A stretch of 64,000 bases of DNA from an uncultured bacterium (GCA_937949615.1 CALEDQ010000013.1:47974-111973); one strand, 5' to 3'; positions 51,545 to 60,198 are shown, counted from the stretch's first letter. Notes: generated from the letters alone by a model not told the origin. Numbers and translations are program-made.

Positions 51545-51572
51545 TTTACTATTATCATACCGGATATATAAT
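51545..51572 (+). promoter_or_regulatory. Promoter of the flavin reductase
   Basis: TTTACT (51545-51550) and TATAAT (51567-51572), 16 bases apart, on the plus strand 48 bases before the reductase ATG at 51620. Confidence 0.55.
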
Positions 51573-51619
51573 TGGAGGCATGTGAAGTCAACCGGAACGA
51601 AGAAAGAGGAGACGTCAGT

Positions 51620-52270
51620 ATGAGTGTTGTCGCGATAAACGGGAGCCCGAGAAAGAACTGGAACACCGCAACTTTACTCAATAAAGCGCTCGAAGGAGCA
51701 GCTGCAAAAAATGCTGCCACCGAATTGATCCATTTGTATGATCTCAATTTTAAAGGCTGTGTAAGCTGTTTTGCCTGCAAGCAGAGGGGTGGCAAAAGTT
51801 ATGGCAAATGCGCCTACAAAGACGACTTAACCGCTGTTCTTGAAAAAATTGAAGCTGCAGACGCCCTGATTCTTGGCTCGCCGATCTACTTTGGCAACGT
51901 CACCGGCGAAATGAGGTCGTTCATGGAAAGGCTGCTGTTCCAGTATCTCGTATATGATGAAAACTATTCATCGCTTAACAAGACGAAAAAGAAAACAGGC
52001 CTGATCTACACAATGAATGTCCCTGAAACCATGATCAAACAAGTCGGATACGATATTGTTTTCTCGCATATTGAAAAGACTTTCGAGAGAGTTCTGGGCC
52101 CGACAGAATCTCTTTTCGTCACCGACACATACCAATTCAGCGATTATTCCAAATACGTGGCAACGGCCTTCAATGCAGCTGCCAAGAGCAAAAGGCGAGA
52201 AGAGGTGTTCCCTGAAGACTGCGAAAAAGCCTTTGCCATGGGCGCCAGGCTGGCTGAAAGTTCCCTGTAG
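51620..52270 (+). CDS. NAD(P)H-dependent flavin reductase / iron-sulfur flavoprotein-like
   Basis: 216 residues from the ATG at 51620 with AGGAG upstream (a TTG at 51572 is possible). Flavodoxin-like fold: VVAINGSPRKNWNTATLLNK is the FMN phosphate loop, then KGCVSCFACK and GKCAYKDDL (a cysteine-rich motif), ALILGSPIYFGNVTGEMRSF the FMN binding helix. The Cys set resembles the isf/NQO-like FeS flavoproteins. Divergent from tetR with overlapping regulatory DNA. Substrate unknown. Confidence 0.85.
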   Translation: MSVVAINGSPRKNWNTATLLNKALEGAAAKNAATELIHLYDLNFKGCVSCFACKQRGGKSYGKCAYKDDLTAVLEKIEAADALILGSPIYFGNVTGEMRSFMERLLFQYLVYDENYSSLNKTKKKTGLIYTMNVPETMIKQVGYDIVFSHIEKTFERVLGPTESLFVTDTYQFSDYSKYVATAFNAAAKSKRREEVFPEDCEKAFAMGARLAESSL

Positions 52271-52279
52271 CGTCTCATT

Positions 52280-53122
52280 TTATGCTCTGTCTGATAAGTA
52301 GCCAAACCTCGCTAAATAGTGCCAGATTTTCTTTATGTCCTGCTCGGCGTAGCCCTGCTCAGTAACGGCTAAACCTAACAGCCTTGCATTAATTTTCCCG
52401 TCTTGTGCTAACTCTTCAGCGAGATCTATATACTCCTGGCCGCGATATTCAGGAAAAAGGCGCATTTGCTCCAGACTCAGCTCGTAGCCCTTGTGCCAGC
52501 GGATCGGAACGCCTGATCTGAGTGCGTAATCTTCCACTGACGTACCACGGAAAACAGGGTCCAGGACCAGGCATTCAACGTCTTCTTTTAACGAGACTAT
52601 ACCATGTATATGCGCCTCTATATAATCGTCGAGCAGGTCACAGTTTGATAGCTTTGCCATATCAATAAGAGCTTTCAGACGATTTGAAACCGCAAAATGT
52701 TCAGGCTCGAAGTAACTGTCAGGAAAACAAAACGTCGTGCGCTCAAGAATGTGTGGCTTTAATTGGAAGTATGAAGACCCAAATCGACGAGATGCTCCCA
52801 TTTCATAGTTCCGGTAATTTAGTGCTCCGTATTTTGGTCTGAGATTATCAGGCGCATTATCGTATGCTCCATCAAAGACTCTTTGTTCCCAGGCCCAACG
52901 CGCACCACCATGATAAGCGGTCAAACCACCGTTACTGGTGCCTGTCTCAAACTGAGACTTTAAATAACCATCCTCAGCGATAGATAAAAGTAAAGGCTTC
53001 TTATTCGCAGTGTAACGGTCAGGGTGGAAATTAATCGTAACCACGTGGTTAACTGTGGCAACTTCACCCCTGGATTTAATACGAATATTTTTAATTGCCT
53101 GCTCGACTGCATTCGTAATCAT
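52280..53122 (-). CDS. DUF3626 family protein
   Basis: 280 residues. DUF3626 landmarks: TINFHPDRYTANKKPLLLSI, YLKSQFETGTSNGGLTAYHG, GARWAWEQRVFDGAYDNAP, RPKYGALNYRNYEMGASRRF, GSSYFQLKPHILERTTFCFP, each a separate conserved block, in the family order. Its chemistry is not established. Ends nine bases from the converging reductase gene. Upstream is a methyltransferase remnant. Confidence 0.85.
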   Translation of the reverse strand: MITNAVEQAIKNIRIKSRGEVATVNHVVTINFHPDRYTANKKPLLLSIAEDGYLKSQFETGTSNGGLTAYHGGARWAWEQRVFDGAYDNAPDNLRPKYGALNYRNYEMGASRRFGSSYFQLKPHILERTTFCFPDSYFEPEHFAVSNRLKALIDMAKLSNCDLLDDYIEAHIHGIVSLKEDVECLVLDPVFRGTSVEDYALRSGVPIRWHKGYELSLEQMRLFPEYRGQEYIDLAEELAQDGKINARLLGLAVTEQGYAEQDIKKIWHYLARFGYLSDRA

Positions 53123-53147
53123 ATCTACCTGTCGGCTTTTGAAAATA

Positions 53148-53333
53148 CTAAAGCGTTTTCCTGCATATAATTTTCCAGAATTTTGTTGAAGGCTGCTCCT
53201 CTACGAGGCTTGATTCAATTAGTCCGATATTTTCGAATTCGGTCTTTATTGATTGTTCATCGTAGAAAAACAGATTAACTCCATCTTTCGTTTTAAACGT
53301 ATCAGTCGAAATGCATTCCCCGGTTCCGTATGA
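53148..53333 (-). pseudogene. C-terminal remnant of a SAM methyltransferase
   Basis: A 61-residue open frame on the minus strand with no start of its own: SYGTGECISTDTFKTKDG, VNLFFYDEQSIKTEFENIG and a tail ending TKFWKIICRKTL, then TAG at 53148-53150. It resembles the last part of class I methyltransferases (a Tyr-Gly-x-Gly-Glu loop, then ...FWKIICRK). The 5' portion is missing where the decayed tetR copy begins, so the gene was cut by that rearrangement (inference). Confidence 0.6.
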
Positions 53334-53384
53334 TCAGTTGCTTGTCGAGAAATGCTTTTTCCCAGAATTCCATAAATACCTGCC

Positions 53385-53725
53385 AGCATGGGTTAAAAGA
53401 CTATCCGAACCGTCGGATAATCATCGGGCCTGCCTCAGGAATAAATCCCGTGGCTGAACTGTCTGACAAGGCTTTGGCAGGCGTTGTCGTCGAGCTCGGC
53501 AGCCATTCAGAAAAAGGCGACAAAGGTATTGATTGTGCCAGGAAAGGTGGCGGCACAGATCCGATGCCGGTTCTTCATGTTGCCACGATTGCATGTTATA
53601 CAGATCAGTATATTTCGTCAACCGGGCCGCTGCCAAAAATGCTGCCGCCGAACTGCTGACAGTTTCATGTAGAGCCGCACGGCACCGAATAGAATCTCGG
53701 GCCCGCAGCGTCTCATTTAGGGAAA
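53385..53725 (-). pseudogene. Decayed second copy of the tetR / flavin reductase segment
   Basis: Bases 53385-53590 match 50823-51035 (tetR 3' part and flank) at roughly nine in ten positions, including the shared stretch around AAATCCCGTGGCTGAACTGT. At the shared CCATGATTGT sequence the copy jumps to the tetR promoter region (TATACAGATCAGTATA at 53597-53612 against 51450-51465), losing about 412 bases of tetR. Fragments matching the reductase gene (AAAAATGCTGCCGCCGAACT) and its 3' flank (AGCGTCTCATTT) follow. The TetR frame is not translatable. Confidence 0.75.
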
Positions 53726-55020
53726 CAGCGGGCAAAGTGCTGCAATAGTCCGATTTTTCCTTGAATTCGCATTTTCCGCGTCAACAGAGCCCAGAGAAGG
53801 CTGCGTTCACCTGCTGTACAGGCCAGCCAGACGTTGCCGTCTCCAGAAACCTGAATGTCCGGGGTGCCCTCGAGCTTGTGGCTGATCGACAGGTGCTTGT
53901 TGCTGATGGTCACCGTTCCCTGAGCCGAAGCCTTGCCGGTAAACTGGAAATGGAACACCGCATTCAGGCCCTCCGATTGCTCCGGCTGGAAAACGAGAGG
54001 AAGGGCTGCAATGAATGCACCAGGGTTTTTGATTCTGGTTTTGCTGCTGACCTGGCGAATAGTTTTTTCAGGAAAATTCTTGCGGACATGGGCTTCGGCA
54101 TCAGAGCCTTTCAGAACGAACACGGTTTCTCCGCGGCTTTGCAGTTTTCGCAGCAGGCTGCGGCTCCCGGGCTCTTTGTCGGACTCTTTTCCGGAAACGG
54201 CGGCTGGCCTTCCGACCGGGCAGATGGCGATACAGTTCAGGCACGTGTACTCGGTCTGATACGTCAGTGCCTGCCAGGTCGCGATAGTTTCCTTATCAGG
54301 GATTTGCTCGCGGTATTCGCGTGCACTCCTGCTCTGGGCAATTGTTTCGACCCAGTCGATAAAACCGCCGAGCCGGTAGCGATAGTTGTGCGTGGAACAG
54401 TTGATGAAGTTGAATCTGCCGTCGGGCCTGATCGAACCGGTCGGGCAGGCGGCGACGCAGAGTTTGCAGCCATTGCAGGGGGATTTGGCGAGAGGGGTGT
54501 CGTAGGTGTTGACCGGTCGGTCGAAAATCACCGTGCTGAGCAGAACTCCCGCGCCAAACTCCGGGTGAATGAGAAGCCGGTTGTGCCCGATACTCCCCAG
54601 ACCGGCTTGTACAGCGATGGTTTTGTGCGAAACCGCCCACATCTTTTCCGGCCATTTGTGCGCCTCCATGGGAAACGCGATCGGAATGGCAACGCTGCGC
54701 ATCCCGAATTCGTTCAGCTTCCGGCTGAGTTCGGCGGCGGCGCTGTCGAGGCGTTTCGTCATGTTGCTCATCTCGCAATTGGCGATGCTCATCCACGATG
54801 AGCCAATCGCGTCCTGATTCAATCTGATCAGAATGGCCGCAACCGATTTCGCGCCGGGAAGAATGTCCATGATGGTTTCGCGATCGGCGCCGAGCTCCTG
54901 CCGCGTCGCTTCCGTGAATCCGATGGCATCTGCGCCGCAGCTCCTTCCCAGGTTGCGCAGCCACTCACGGTCGAGAATGGCGTTGTTTTCGGGTGGCCTG
55001 ATGGTTACGCTGGTCGTCAT
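53713..55020 (-). CDS. 4Fe-4S epoxyqueuosine-reductase-like protein with SCP2 domain
   Basis: 435 residues from the ATG at 55020 (AGGAG ten bases upstream). N-terminal domain like QueG/RdhA-type reductases (AVQAGLGSIGHNRLLIHPEF), then a dicluster region: CNGCKLCVAACPTGSI (about 192-207) and CLNCIAICPVG (about 275). The C-terminal ~90 residues form an SCP2 sterol-carrier-like domain (EGLNAVFHFQFTGKASAQGT ... GVWLACTAGERSLLWALLTR; two pieces) that could hold a hydrophobic substrate. Controlled by the neighbouring MarR (shared operator motif at 55073-55090). Reaction unknown. Confidence 0.87.
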   Translation of the reverse strand: MTTSVTIRPPENNAILDREWLRNLGRSCGADAIGFTEATRQELGADRETIMDILPGAKSVAAILIRLNQDAIGSSWMSIANCEMSNMTKRLDSAAAELSRKLNEFGMRSVAIPIAFPMEAHKWPEKMWAVSHKTIAVQAGLGSIGHNRLLIHPEFGAGVLLSTVIFDRPVNTYDTPLAKSPCNGCKLCVAACPTGSIRPDGRFNFINCSTHNYRYRLGGFIDWVETIAQSRSAREYREQIPDKETIATWQALTYQTEYTCLNCIAICPVGRPAAVSGKESDKEPGSRSLLRKLQSRGETVFVLKGSDAEAHVRKNFPEKTIRQVSSKTRIKNPGAFIAALPLVFQPEQSEGLNAVFHFQFTGKASAQGTVTISNKHLSISHKLEGTPDIQVSGDGNVWLACTAGERSLLWALLTRKMRIQGKIGLLQHFARCFPK

Positions 55021-55072
55021 GGGTTTTATTCTCCTGTTGTTGAAATCGATTCCTGGTCGCGGTTTTAAACGC

Positions 55073-55090
55073 AAGGTGCATATACACCTT
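55073..55090 (-). promoter_or_regulatory. MarR operator upstream of the 4Fe-4S gene
   Basis: Perfect palindromic arms AAGGTG / CACCTT (55073-55078 and 55085-55090) around CATATA. The minus-strand core GTGTATATGCA also overlaps the -10 of marR. Same motif, same distance logic: one regulator at two promoters. Confidence 0.7.
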
Positions 55091-55108
55091 TTTTGATATG
55101 AAAAAAAA

Positions 55109-55567
55109 TTAACTGCCGGCGGCGCGGGCGAGGGTTGCCAGTTCGGCTCTGAGAGCGGTTGCGCCCTCTTCCCCGAGCGAGGCCGCCAGGCGGTCCTGCA
55201 CATTCTGCCAGAGCGGTATCGCCTTTTCGATCAACGCTTCGCCGGTTGGAGTAATGCTGATGATCCGCTGGCGACGGTCTTCACCGGCCAGAACGGAAAC
55301 CAGTTCCCGGCGTTCGAGTGGGCGAAGATTGCGGGTCAGGGTAGTGCGGTCCATCAGGAAGAATTCTGCCACTTCACTCATGGTTTCGGGGCCGCAGTTT
55401 TTCAGGTAGACCAGAAGGCTGAACTGGGTGTTCTTGAGCCGGCACGGCGCGAGGACTTCATCATAGGCTTTCCCGAGAATCCGCGCAGTTTTGCGGACAT
55501 GCAAAGCCAGGCATTCACTGCCGATACGGGTGAGCAGATCAGGCCGACTGTGGCATTTTTTATTCAT
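55109..55567 (-). CDS. MarR-family regulator
   Basis: 152 residues from the ATG at 55567. Winged helix: LKNTQFSLLVYLKNCGPETM, EVAEFFLMDRTTLTRNLRPL, ERRELVSVLAGEDRRQRIIS, then dimer helices. The ATG lies about eight bases after its -10, so the mRNA is probably leaderless. Likely represses itself and the 4Fe-4S/SCP2 gene until a ligand binds. Confidence 0.92.
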   Translation of the reverse strand: MNKKCHSRPDLLTRIGSECLALHVRKTARILGKAYDEVLAPCRLKNTQFSLLVYLKNCGPETMSEVAEFFLMDRTTLTRNLRPLERRELVSVLAGEDRRQRIISITPTGEALIEKAIPLWQNVQDRLAASLGEEGATALRAELATLARAAGS

Positions 55568-55572
55568 ATACT

Positions 55573-55603
55573 TGCATATACACTCTTTTTTTAAAGAAGT
55601 CAA
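55573..55603 (-). promoter_or_regulatory. marR promoter
   Basis: Minus strand: TTGACT (55598-55603) and TATATG (55575-55580), 17 bases apart. The operator motif TGCATATACAC (55573-55583) covers the -10. Translation would start about eight bases after the -10. Confidence 0.7.
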
Positions 55604-55677
55604 CTTCGCGGCTCTGTCGCTTCTGCATTTCTGACCTGGTAACGCGCTCGGAGTTTACTCAGCATGATATTAGAAAT

Positions 55678-55959
55678 TTATTTGTAGGCATCTTTCCGGA
55701 AATCGATAGTAAGAATTGCAACAATCTTCAGCTTCTCATCAATCGAATAGAAAACCCGAAATTTGCCAATCCTGTAGCGCCAGGTCGGGGGAACATAATC
55801 AATAAGCCTTTTAATATTCAGGCCAAAGTGAGGCTCAAGTTTCAGTTGTGGATATACATAGGATTTCAGCTTACTCTGCAGGAAGTTTTTTTCGACTTTG
55901 GAAAATTCTTCTATACGCTCGATGAATTCATCAGTTTCGAAAAGCTTATAGTTACTCAA
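55678..55959 (-). CDS. RelE/ParE-type toxin
   Basis: 93 residues from a TTG at 55959 that has AGGGGC nine bases upstream; an ATG at 55986 is an alternative. Family features: FETDEFIERIEEFSKVEKNF, LIDYVPPTWRYRIGKFRVFY, IVAILTIDFRKDAYK, the RelE fold order. Cleaves mRNA or inhibits gyrase in relatives. Overlaps the upstream antitoxin by eight bases. The final residues fit a RelE-like C-terminal basic patch. Confidence 0.88.
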   Translation of the reverse strand: MSNYKLFETDEFIERIEEFSKVEKNFLQSKLKSYVYPQLKLEPHFGLNIKRLIDYVPPTWRYRIGKFRVFYSIDEKLKIVAILTIDFRKDAYK

Positions 55960-56194
55960 CGAAGCGCCCCTTTTTGGATTGGGCATTTACGTGAGCCCTT
56001 TTGAGACTTTGATTTAAGGGTTTATTGCTTTTTATTTCGTTCATCTCAAACTCATCAACAAATTCGGTCTCTTGAATGAAGCGCAGTACGGCGGTCTCGA
56101 TGAAGTTGGAAAGGGGGCGGTTTTCCTGGCCAGCAAGCTTGTTAAACAATTCGTAAATATCATCCTTGAGGCGAAGGGTTACGGTTTTGGGCAT
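55952..56194 (-). CDS. Ribbon-helix-helix (CopG-like) antitoxin
   Basis: 80 residues. The N-terminal MPKTVTLRLKDDIYELFNKL and NRPLSNFIETAVLRFI form a ribbon-helix-helix DNA-binding unit, and the acidic, disordered C-terminal ~30 residues would wrap the toxin. First gene of the type II toxin-antitoxin pair; should autorepress. Confidence 0.88.
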   Translation of the reverse strand: MPKTVTLRLKDDIYELFNKLAGQENRPLSNFIETAVLRFIQETEFVDEFEMNEIKSNKPLNQSLKRAHVNAQSKKGRFVE

Positions 56195-56366
56195 ATCTCA
56201 TCTCCATGAATAAATTTTATTCTATTTCATTATAACGTATTGCTTTAAGTTCGGCAATATTTCGCCCGCTCTGTCTGAACTCCATGTATCCTTCTTATGC
56301 AAAAATTGCCATTGCCAATAGAAACATCAATAAAAAGGTAAACTTGGCCTAAGCAGCTTGCTAGAG

Positions 56367-58994
56367 TTAATCCCCAAACCAGATGGCAAAGCAACGTTTT
56401 CTTGCAAATTCCTTTACCGGCTGAGGCCAGAAAACTCTGAATTTTGCTGTGTAAGTAAGTTCACACACAAACTGACAAAGCAGATCGCCAATTGAAAACT
56501 CGACGATGGTGTCTTCCTTAGGCCAGAAAATATCGTCGCCCTGATATCGTTTGACATAAATTAAGTTTTCACCGATTGAAACCTCAGCGCTCTTAAAAGT
56601 TCTGGGAATAAATTCAGGCTTGATATGCCCAGCAATTTTGGAAATGCTGAATAAGCTTCGCCAATATCTGAAAAAAGGAGAAAATAGTCGCACCATTAAC
56701 CGGGAATAATTACTCCAGACACTAAGGTCGCGACAGATATCGGCACGGAAATATTCTGACCATTGGTTATTACCTGTTTCAATAGATTCCTTCAGAAATT
56801 TATCTGCAATTTTTGATTTAACGCAGCTTGAAAAAAACTCGGTAATGGCTTCAGCCAGTTCAGGATGAAATTTTAATGAACTAATGTGTGAAACGGTCCA
56901 AATAATGCCGTCTTCATAGCCTGCGCTCCAGGCCAATCTGCTGATCCCAAAAATGTAGTTCAGTTTTCGACAAAAATCAGAGTTTGGGCCCCATGCTTCT
57001 CTTGTGCTTTTTGTTGTCGAAGCATATTCATCAAGAATCTGCGACACTTTTTCCGGTTCCCATTTGCATCTGTTGTAAAGAATGTTGGGATAAGCTTCTT
57101 CTGCCGAATAATGGTTTTCAGCCTCATTATGAATAATCGTCGCAAGTTGCTGACTTCTTTTTTCGAGCAATTCTGTCAGAGTTGGGGTTATACCAGTGCG
57201 ATATTTTTCGCCGGTCATTGGTGGCAGTTGACCTGGCTTAGGTTGATAAACAGTCTGCCAGCCAAAGCCTTTTGGAACTAACTCCTGATCGATGCGTTTG
57301 GTTAAAACGTTTGCACTCTCTACCCATTGTCCTATTGAGGCATGGTCATCCTGCAGTATTATGAAACTTCTCTCGGGAACTGAGCAATTTCTAAATTTCT
57401 GCCAGTATGAACGAATCGCAGCTACATATTCTTTTCTGGTAGGCTTTATGCTGCCTTTTTGAAACTTATGATTTGTTCTTAAAATTCTGCTTAAGATGTA
57501 ATCTATAAGACTTGAAACGGGTAGAAAACTACGATCGAAATGGAAGTCGCGACCGAATGAGACTGATCTGGAAAGGCGATCATCAATCTCAAGACTTTGC
57601 AACAGAGGTTCTACCGCGTCATCACCAATTTCGGACAATTTTCTAACCGTTTCAGCCTGGTCGAACTCAAGCCAGCCCGGTTGTCCACTTTGGCAGATCT
57701 GCGCATTTTCAAGGTTTTTGATCAGCATTTCAACTTCAGAGTGTTCTGGTTCACCCAAGGGAAGATTAAGACTCTGGCTGATCTTTTTCCACAGATCGGT
57801 ATGCCAGAAATTCTTCATGGTTTTTTCCCACAATCTTCTTTCATGGTCTATCAGAAGCGTTGAACAACCAGTTGCAAATGCCAGAAACCGGGGATTGGAA
57901 AAACAATCCGATCCGCCGCCAAATTGCCAGTTTGGAAGTCGACAATCTTTCCAGCCGCTTTCATCAACCTGAAGAATTGGTAGAAGTTTTCTGGCCGTAA
58001 GCAATGCAATTCGATCATCGGCGCGCATATGTGCACAGACTGCCCGATCCCACTGATACCATACCCATTCCATGATTACTGGAAGCAATGGGTATTCATC
58101 GACGTTATCGCATGACCGATAATATTCGCGCCACATTCTTTCCGCCAAACTTTCATGACCAGCCCGGAAAACAAGAAATGCCTTCAATGGTGTTAAAAAA
58201 TGGTAATCGATGGCGTATTTTTCGGGAGTGGAACGACGTCTAAAGTCACGATATCTTGTGGTCACTCCCGTATTCATGTTTCCGGTAACACTTATGTCTC
58301 TGCGATCTTCGGGCAAGTCAATGGACTTTTGCAGCATTTCTTCTACGTCTGCAGCCAGGTCTATCGAAGGTCCCATTGATGCCACAGGATACAAAAGTCC
58401 ATTCCAGCAGATCGCCCATTTTTCAGAACATTCTGAATTTGGCGATTCGGGAAGAACCCAGCCTCTGGTAGTGATCAAAATTGGGCAATGCGCCCATACG
58501 CTGCCTGTTTCTACCTGAACCGTTTTGTATTCACAGCCGCGCGGGTCAGCCAGCCCAAGTTCAAACAATTGCCGCATGGCAAGAATCACTTCTTTAGACA
58601 AAGTCGTTGGCCCAGGGTTCCAGGCAATGCTCTGTTGCGGTGGGCCTGGAAATTGCCAATTTGAAAAATCAGCATATTCACAGAAGCTTGCAAACGATAT
58701 CCAAATAAAAACACATATAAAAAAGCAGGTTTTAAAGCATTTACTGTGCGTGCAAGCAGGCCTGGCAAATTGATTTTTTGCAGCCATTTTTCTATAAAGC
58801 TTTTGGAAAAAAGCAAAAATAGCGGCAGACATTCCCAAAAAGATCCAGTTTTCCATAAATAATTCCCCCGGCATACTCTTCAAAATGACAATTATTGCGC
58901 CCGTATTGTCTTCATTTGTCCTAAATTGTCTTAATTTTTTCAGCCATTCAATGTGTGTTTCGTAATCGCTGTAAAAATCATGATACTTTAACAT
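56367..58994 (-). CDS. Large membrane-anchored protein of unknown family
   Basis: 875 residues if started at 58994, six bases after the GIY-YIG gene stop (coupled), or 829 from the ATG at 58856, which has a stronger GGGGGAA site; then the N-terminus is the membrane helix NWIFLGMSAAIFAFFQKLYR. A second hydrophobic stretch is CFKTCFFICVFIWISFASFC. The rest is soluble, rich in Trp, Cys and Arg, with helical parts. The C-terminal region ends in short aromatic strands. No family recognised. AT-rich. Likely functional partner of the GIY-YIG protein. Confidence 0.6.
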   Translation of the reverse strand: MLKYHDFYSDYETHIEWLKKLRQFRTNEDNTGAIIVILKSMPGELFMENWIFLGMSAAIFAFFQKLYRKMAAKNQFARPACTHSKCFKTCFFICVFIWISFASFCEYADFSNWQFPGPPQQSIAWNPGPTTLSKEVILAMRQLFELGLADPRGCEYKTVQVETGSVWAHCPILITTRGWVLPESPNSECSEKWAICWNGLLYPVASMGPSIDLAADVEEMLQKSIDLPEDRRDISVTGNMNTGVTTRYRDFRRRSTPEKYAIDYHFLTPLKAFLVFRAGHESLAERMWREYYRSCDNVDEYPLLPVIMEWVWYQWDRAVCAHMRADDRIALLTARKLLPILQVDESGWKDCRLPNWQFGGGSDCFSNPRFLAFATGCSTLLIDHERRLWEKTMKNFWHTDLWKKISQSLNLPLGEPEHSEVEMLIKNLENAQICQSGQPGWLEFDQAETVRKLSEIGDDAVEPLLQSLEIDDRLSRSVSFGRDFHFDRSFLPVSSLIDYILSRILRTNHKFQKGSIKPTRKEYVAAIRSYWQKFRNCSVPERSFIILQDDHASIGQWVESANVLTKRIDQELVPKGFGWQTVYQPKPGQLPPMTGEKYRTGITPTLTELLEKRSQQLATIIHNEAENHYSAEEAYPNILYNRCKWEPEKVSQILDEYASTTKSTREAWGPNSDFCRKLNYIFGISRLAWSAGYEDGIIWTVSHISSLKFHPELAEAITEFFSSCVKSKIADKFLKESIETGNNQWSEYFRADICRDLSVWSNYSRLMVRLFSPFFRYWRSLFSISKIAGHIKPEFIPRTFKSAEVSIGENLIYVKRYQGDDIFWPKEDTIVEFSIGDLLCQFVCELTYTAKFRVFWPQPVKEFARKRCFAIWFGD

Positions 58995-59000
58995 TTTATC

Positions 59001-59756
59001 TCAAACTGTTAGACGAATGGCATAAGGAGAAAGCACACCAACAGTAATCTTTCCCCCAATTTCTGTGTTTTGCGCAAACCAATCTCTTAATCCTGTACCC
59101 CCCATGATTCTTGGAGTATGATTCGTATTGCAGCGACGATTTATTACGCCTAGGATTGGAATCTCGTTGTCGCCAAGAAATATTTCAATATTACTTCCAT
59201 CTGAACCTATCAGCTTTTCGTCCGATACTTTCACATTAAAGAAACCTGTTTTATAGTAAGTTGGCTGCAAGTCGAATTGAAACGAAGCTTCAACAGATTT
59301 AGATATGAAATCTGGAATTTCGTTAGGAACAAGCTTGACGCTTTCATTAGTTGAACTAACGGTCTCAGATTTACCGCCATTCCATTCAGGGGTTATCTTT
59401 AAAATTATGTCATCTTCTAGGGCGGCTGCTAAATTAATGTGAAATTGACCGTAATGCATGAGACCATTATCAGGAAGTGCTAAGATATCTACAGCAACAC
59501 CTGCGCTTAAAAGATCTCGTATACATTTACCATTTCGAATATTAGTGGATTGGCTAATACCTGGATTTTTATATCCTGCCATACGCTTTGATAATTGTTG
59601 CGTCGTTTTTCCAACATATTTAACCTGGCCATCACAAACAAATGCATACAAAATGTTTTTCTGATTCGAATGCTGAAAGAGTTTAAAATTCAAATCATTA
59701 TTGTCTAAAAACCAATGACCACACATCTGGAAGCCAATAGATAGCAATCTATTCAC
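59001..59756 (-). CDS. GIY-YIG nuclease-domain protein
   Basis: 251 residues. GIY-YIG core at about 35-125: ILYAFVCDGQVKYVGKTTQQ is the GIY...YIG equivalent (YAF / YVG), followed by LSKRM, then CIRDLLSAGVAVDILALPDN with the catalytic arginine region and EDDIILKITPEWNGGK as the metal-binding Glu and Asn. The C-terminal half (about 130-251) is of unknown fold. First gene of a two-gene operon with the 875-residue protein. Confidence 0.82.
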   Translation of the reverse strand: MNRLLSIGFQMCGHWFLDNNDLNFKLFQHSNQKNILYAFVCDGQVKYVGKTTQQLSKRMAGYKNPGISQSTNIRNGKCIRDLLSAGVAVDILALPDNGLMHYGQFHINLAAALEDDIILKITPEWNGGKSETVSSTNESVKLVPNEIPDFISKSVEASFQFDLQPTYYKTGFFNVKVSDEKLIGSDGSNIEIFLGDNEIPILGVINRRCNTNHTPRIMGGTGLRDWFAQNTEIGGKITVGVLSPYAIRLTV

Positions 59757-59848
59757 GAGCTTTTCCTCTGATAATATAATATCTTTTAGTTATTGAAATG
59801 TTCCCTGAGCCATTGTTGGCGCTGTAGATATTGATTTGTTTTTTTGTC

Positions 59849-59926
59849 GTGACCGGAAAAACGAGACGGGCGGGGGTGTTGCGTAAGCAAGACCCGTGAT
59901 CCGGCCGGTTTTTCCGCGTCGACGCA
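59849..59926 (+). repeat. 78-bp structured repeat, copy 1
   Basis: Starts TGACCGGAAAAACGAGACGG and ends GTCGACGCAC. An outer stem pairs CGGAAAAA with TTTTTCCG, and an inner stem-loop surrounds GTTGCGTAAGCAA. Copy 2 lies at 62813-62890, same orientation, about nine in ten positions identical. Confidence 0.85.
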
Positions 59927-60069
59927 CTTGTGTACGCCCGGCATGGGCGTGAACTTATGGGGTGAGACCGCTTCAGCGGTCAAGTCCTCTGTATTGGAAG
60001 TCATATGATGAATGTTTATCATACAATACTAGCCGAAGGCAATGGCGGAGCTGCGAAGCTCTGTCAGTT

Positions 60070-60198
60070 TTCGGGCGCTTTCTGGCGCAGTTGCCGAAAT
60101 ATATTCATGCACGGCTGGTAAAAAGGGCAGAGCGCGAAGGTGTAAGCGTCAACGCTCTGGTTCTGTCTTTTATCGCTTCCGGCCTTGGCCAGAACTGA
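60070..60198 (+). pseudogene. C-terminal half of a hicB antitoxin
   Basis: Open for 42 residues before a TGA: FGRFLAQLPKYIHARLVKRA and EREGVSVNALVLSFIASGLG. These match the C-terminal helix-turn-helix-like part of HicB antitoxins (RxPKxLHxxLxxxAxxEGVSLNxLV). The N-terminal pseudo-RNase half and a hicA toxin are absent, and the upstream frame is broken. Confidence 0.75.

Noticed and set aside
53713..55020. The 4Fe-4S gene as epoxyqueuosine reductase QueG
   Set aside because: The SCP2 domain and MarR control do not fit tRNA modification; only the cluster domain is shared.
59786..60022. Minus-strand 78-residue open frame
   Set aside because: It overlaps the structured repeat and has no start site or domain; likely chance.
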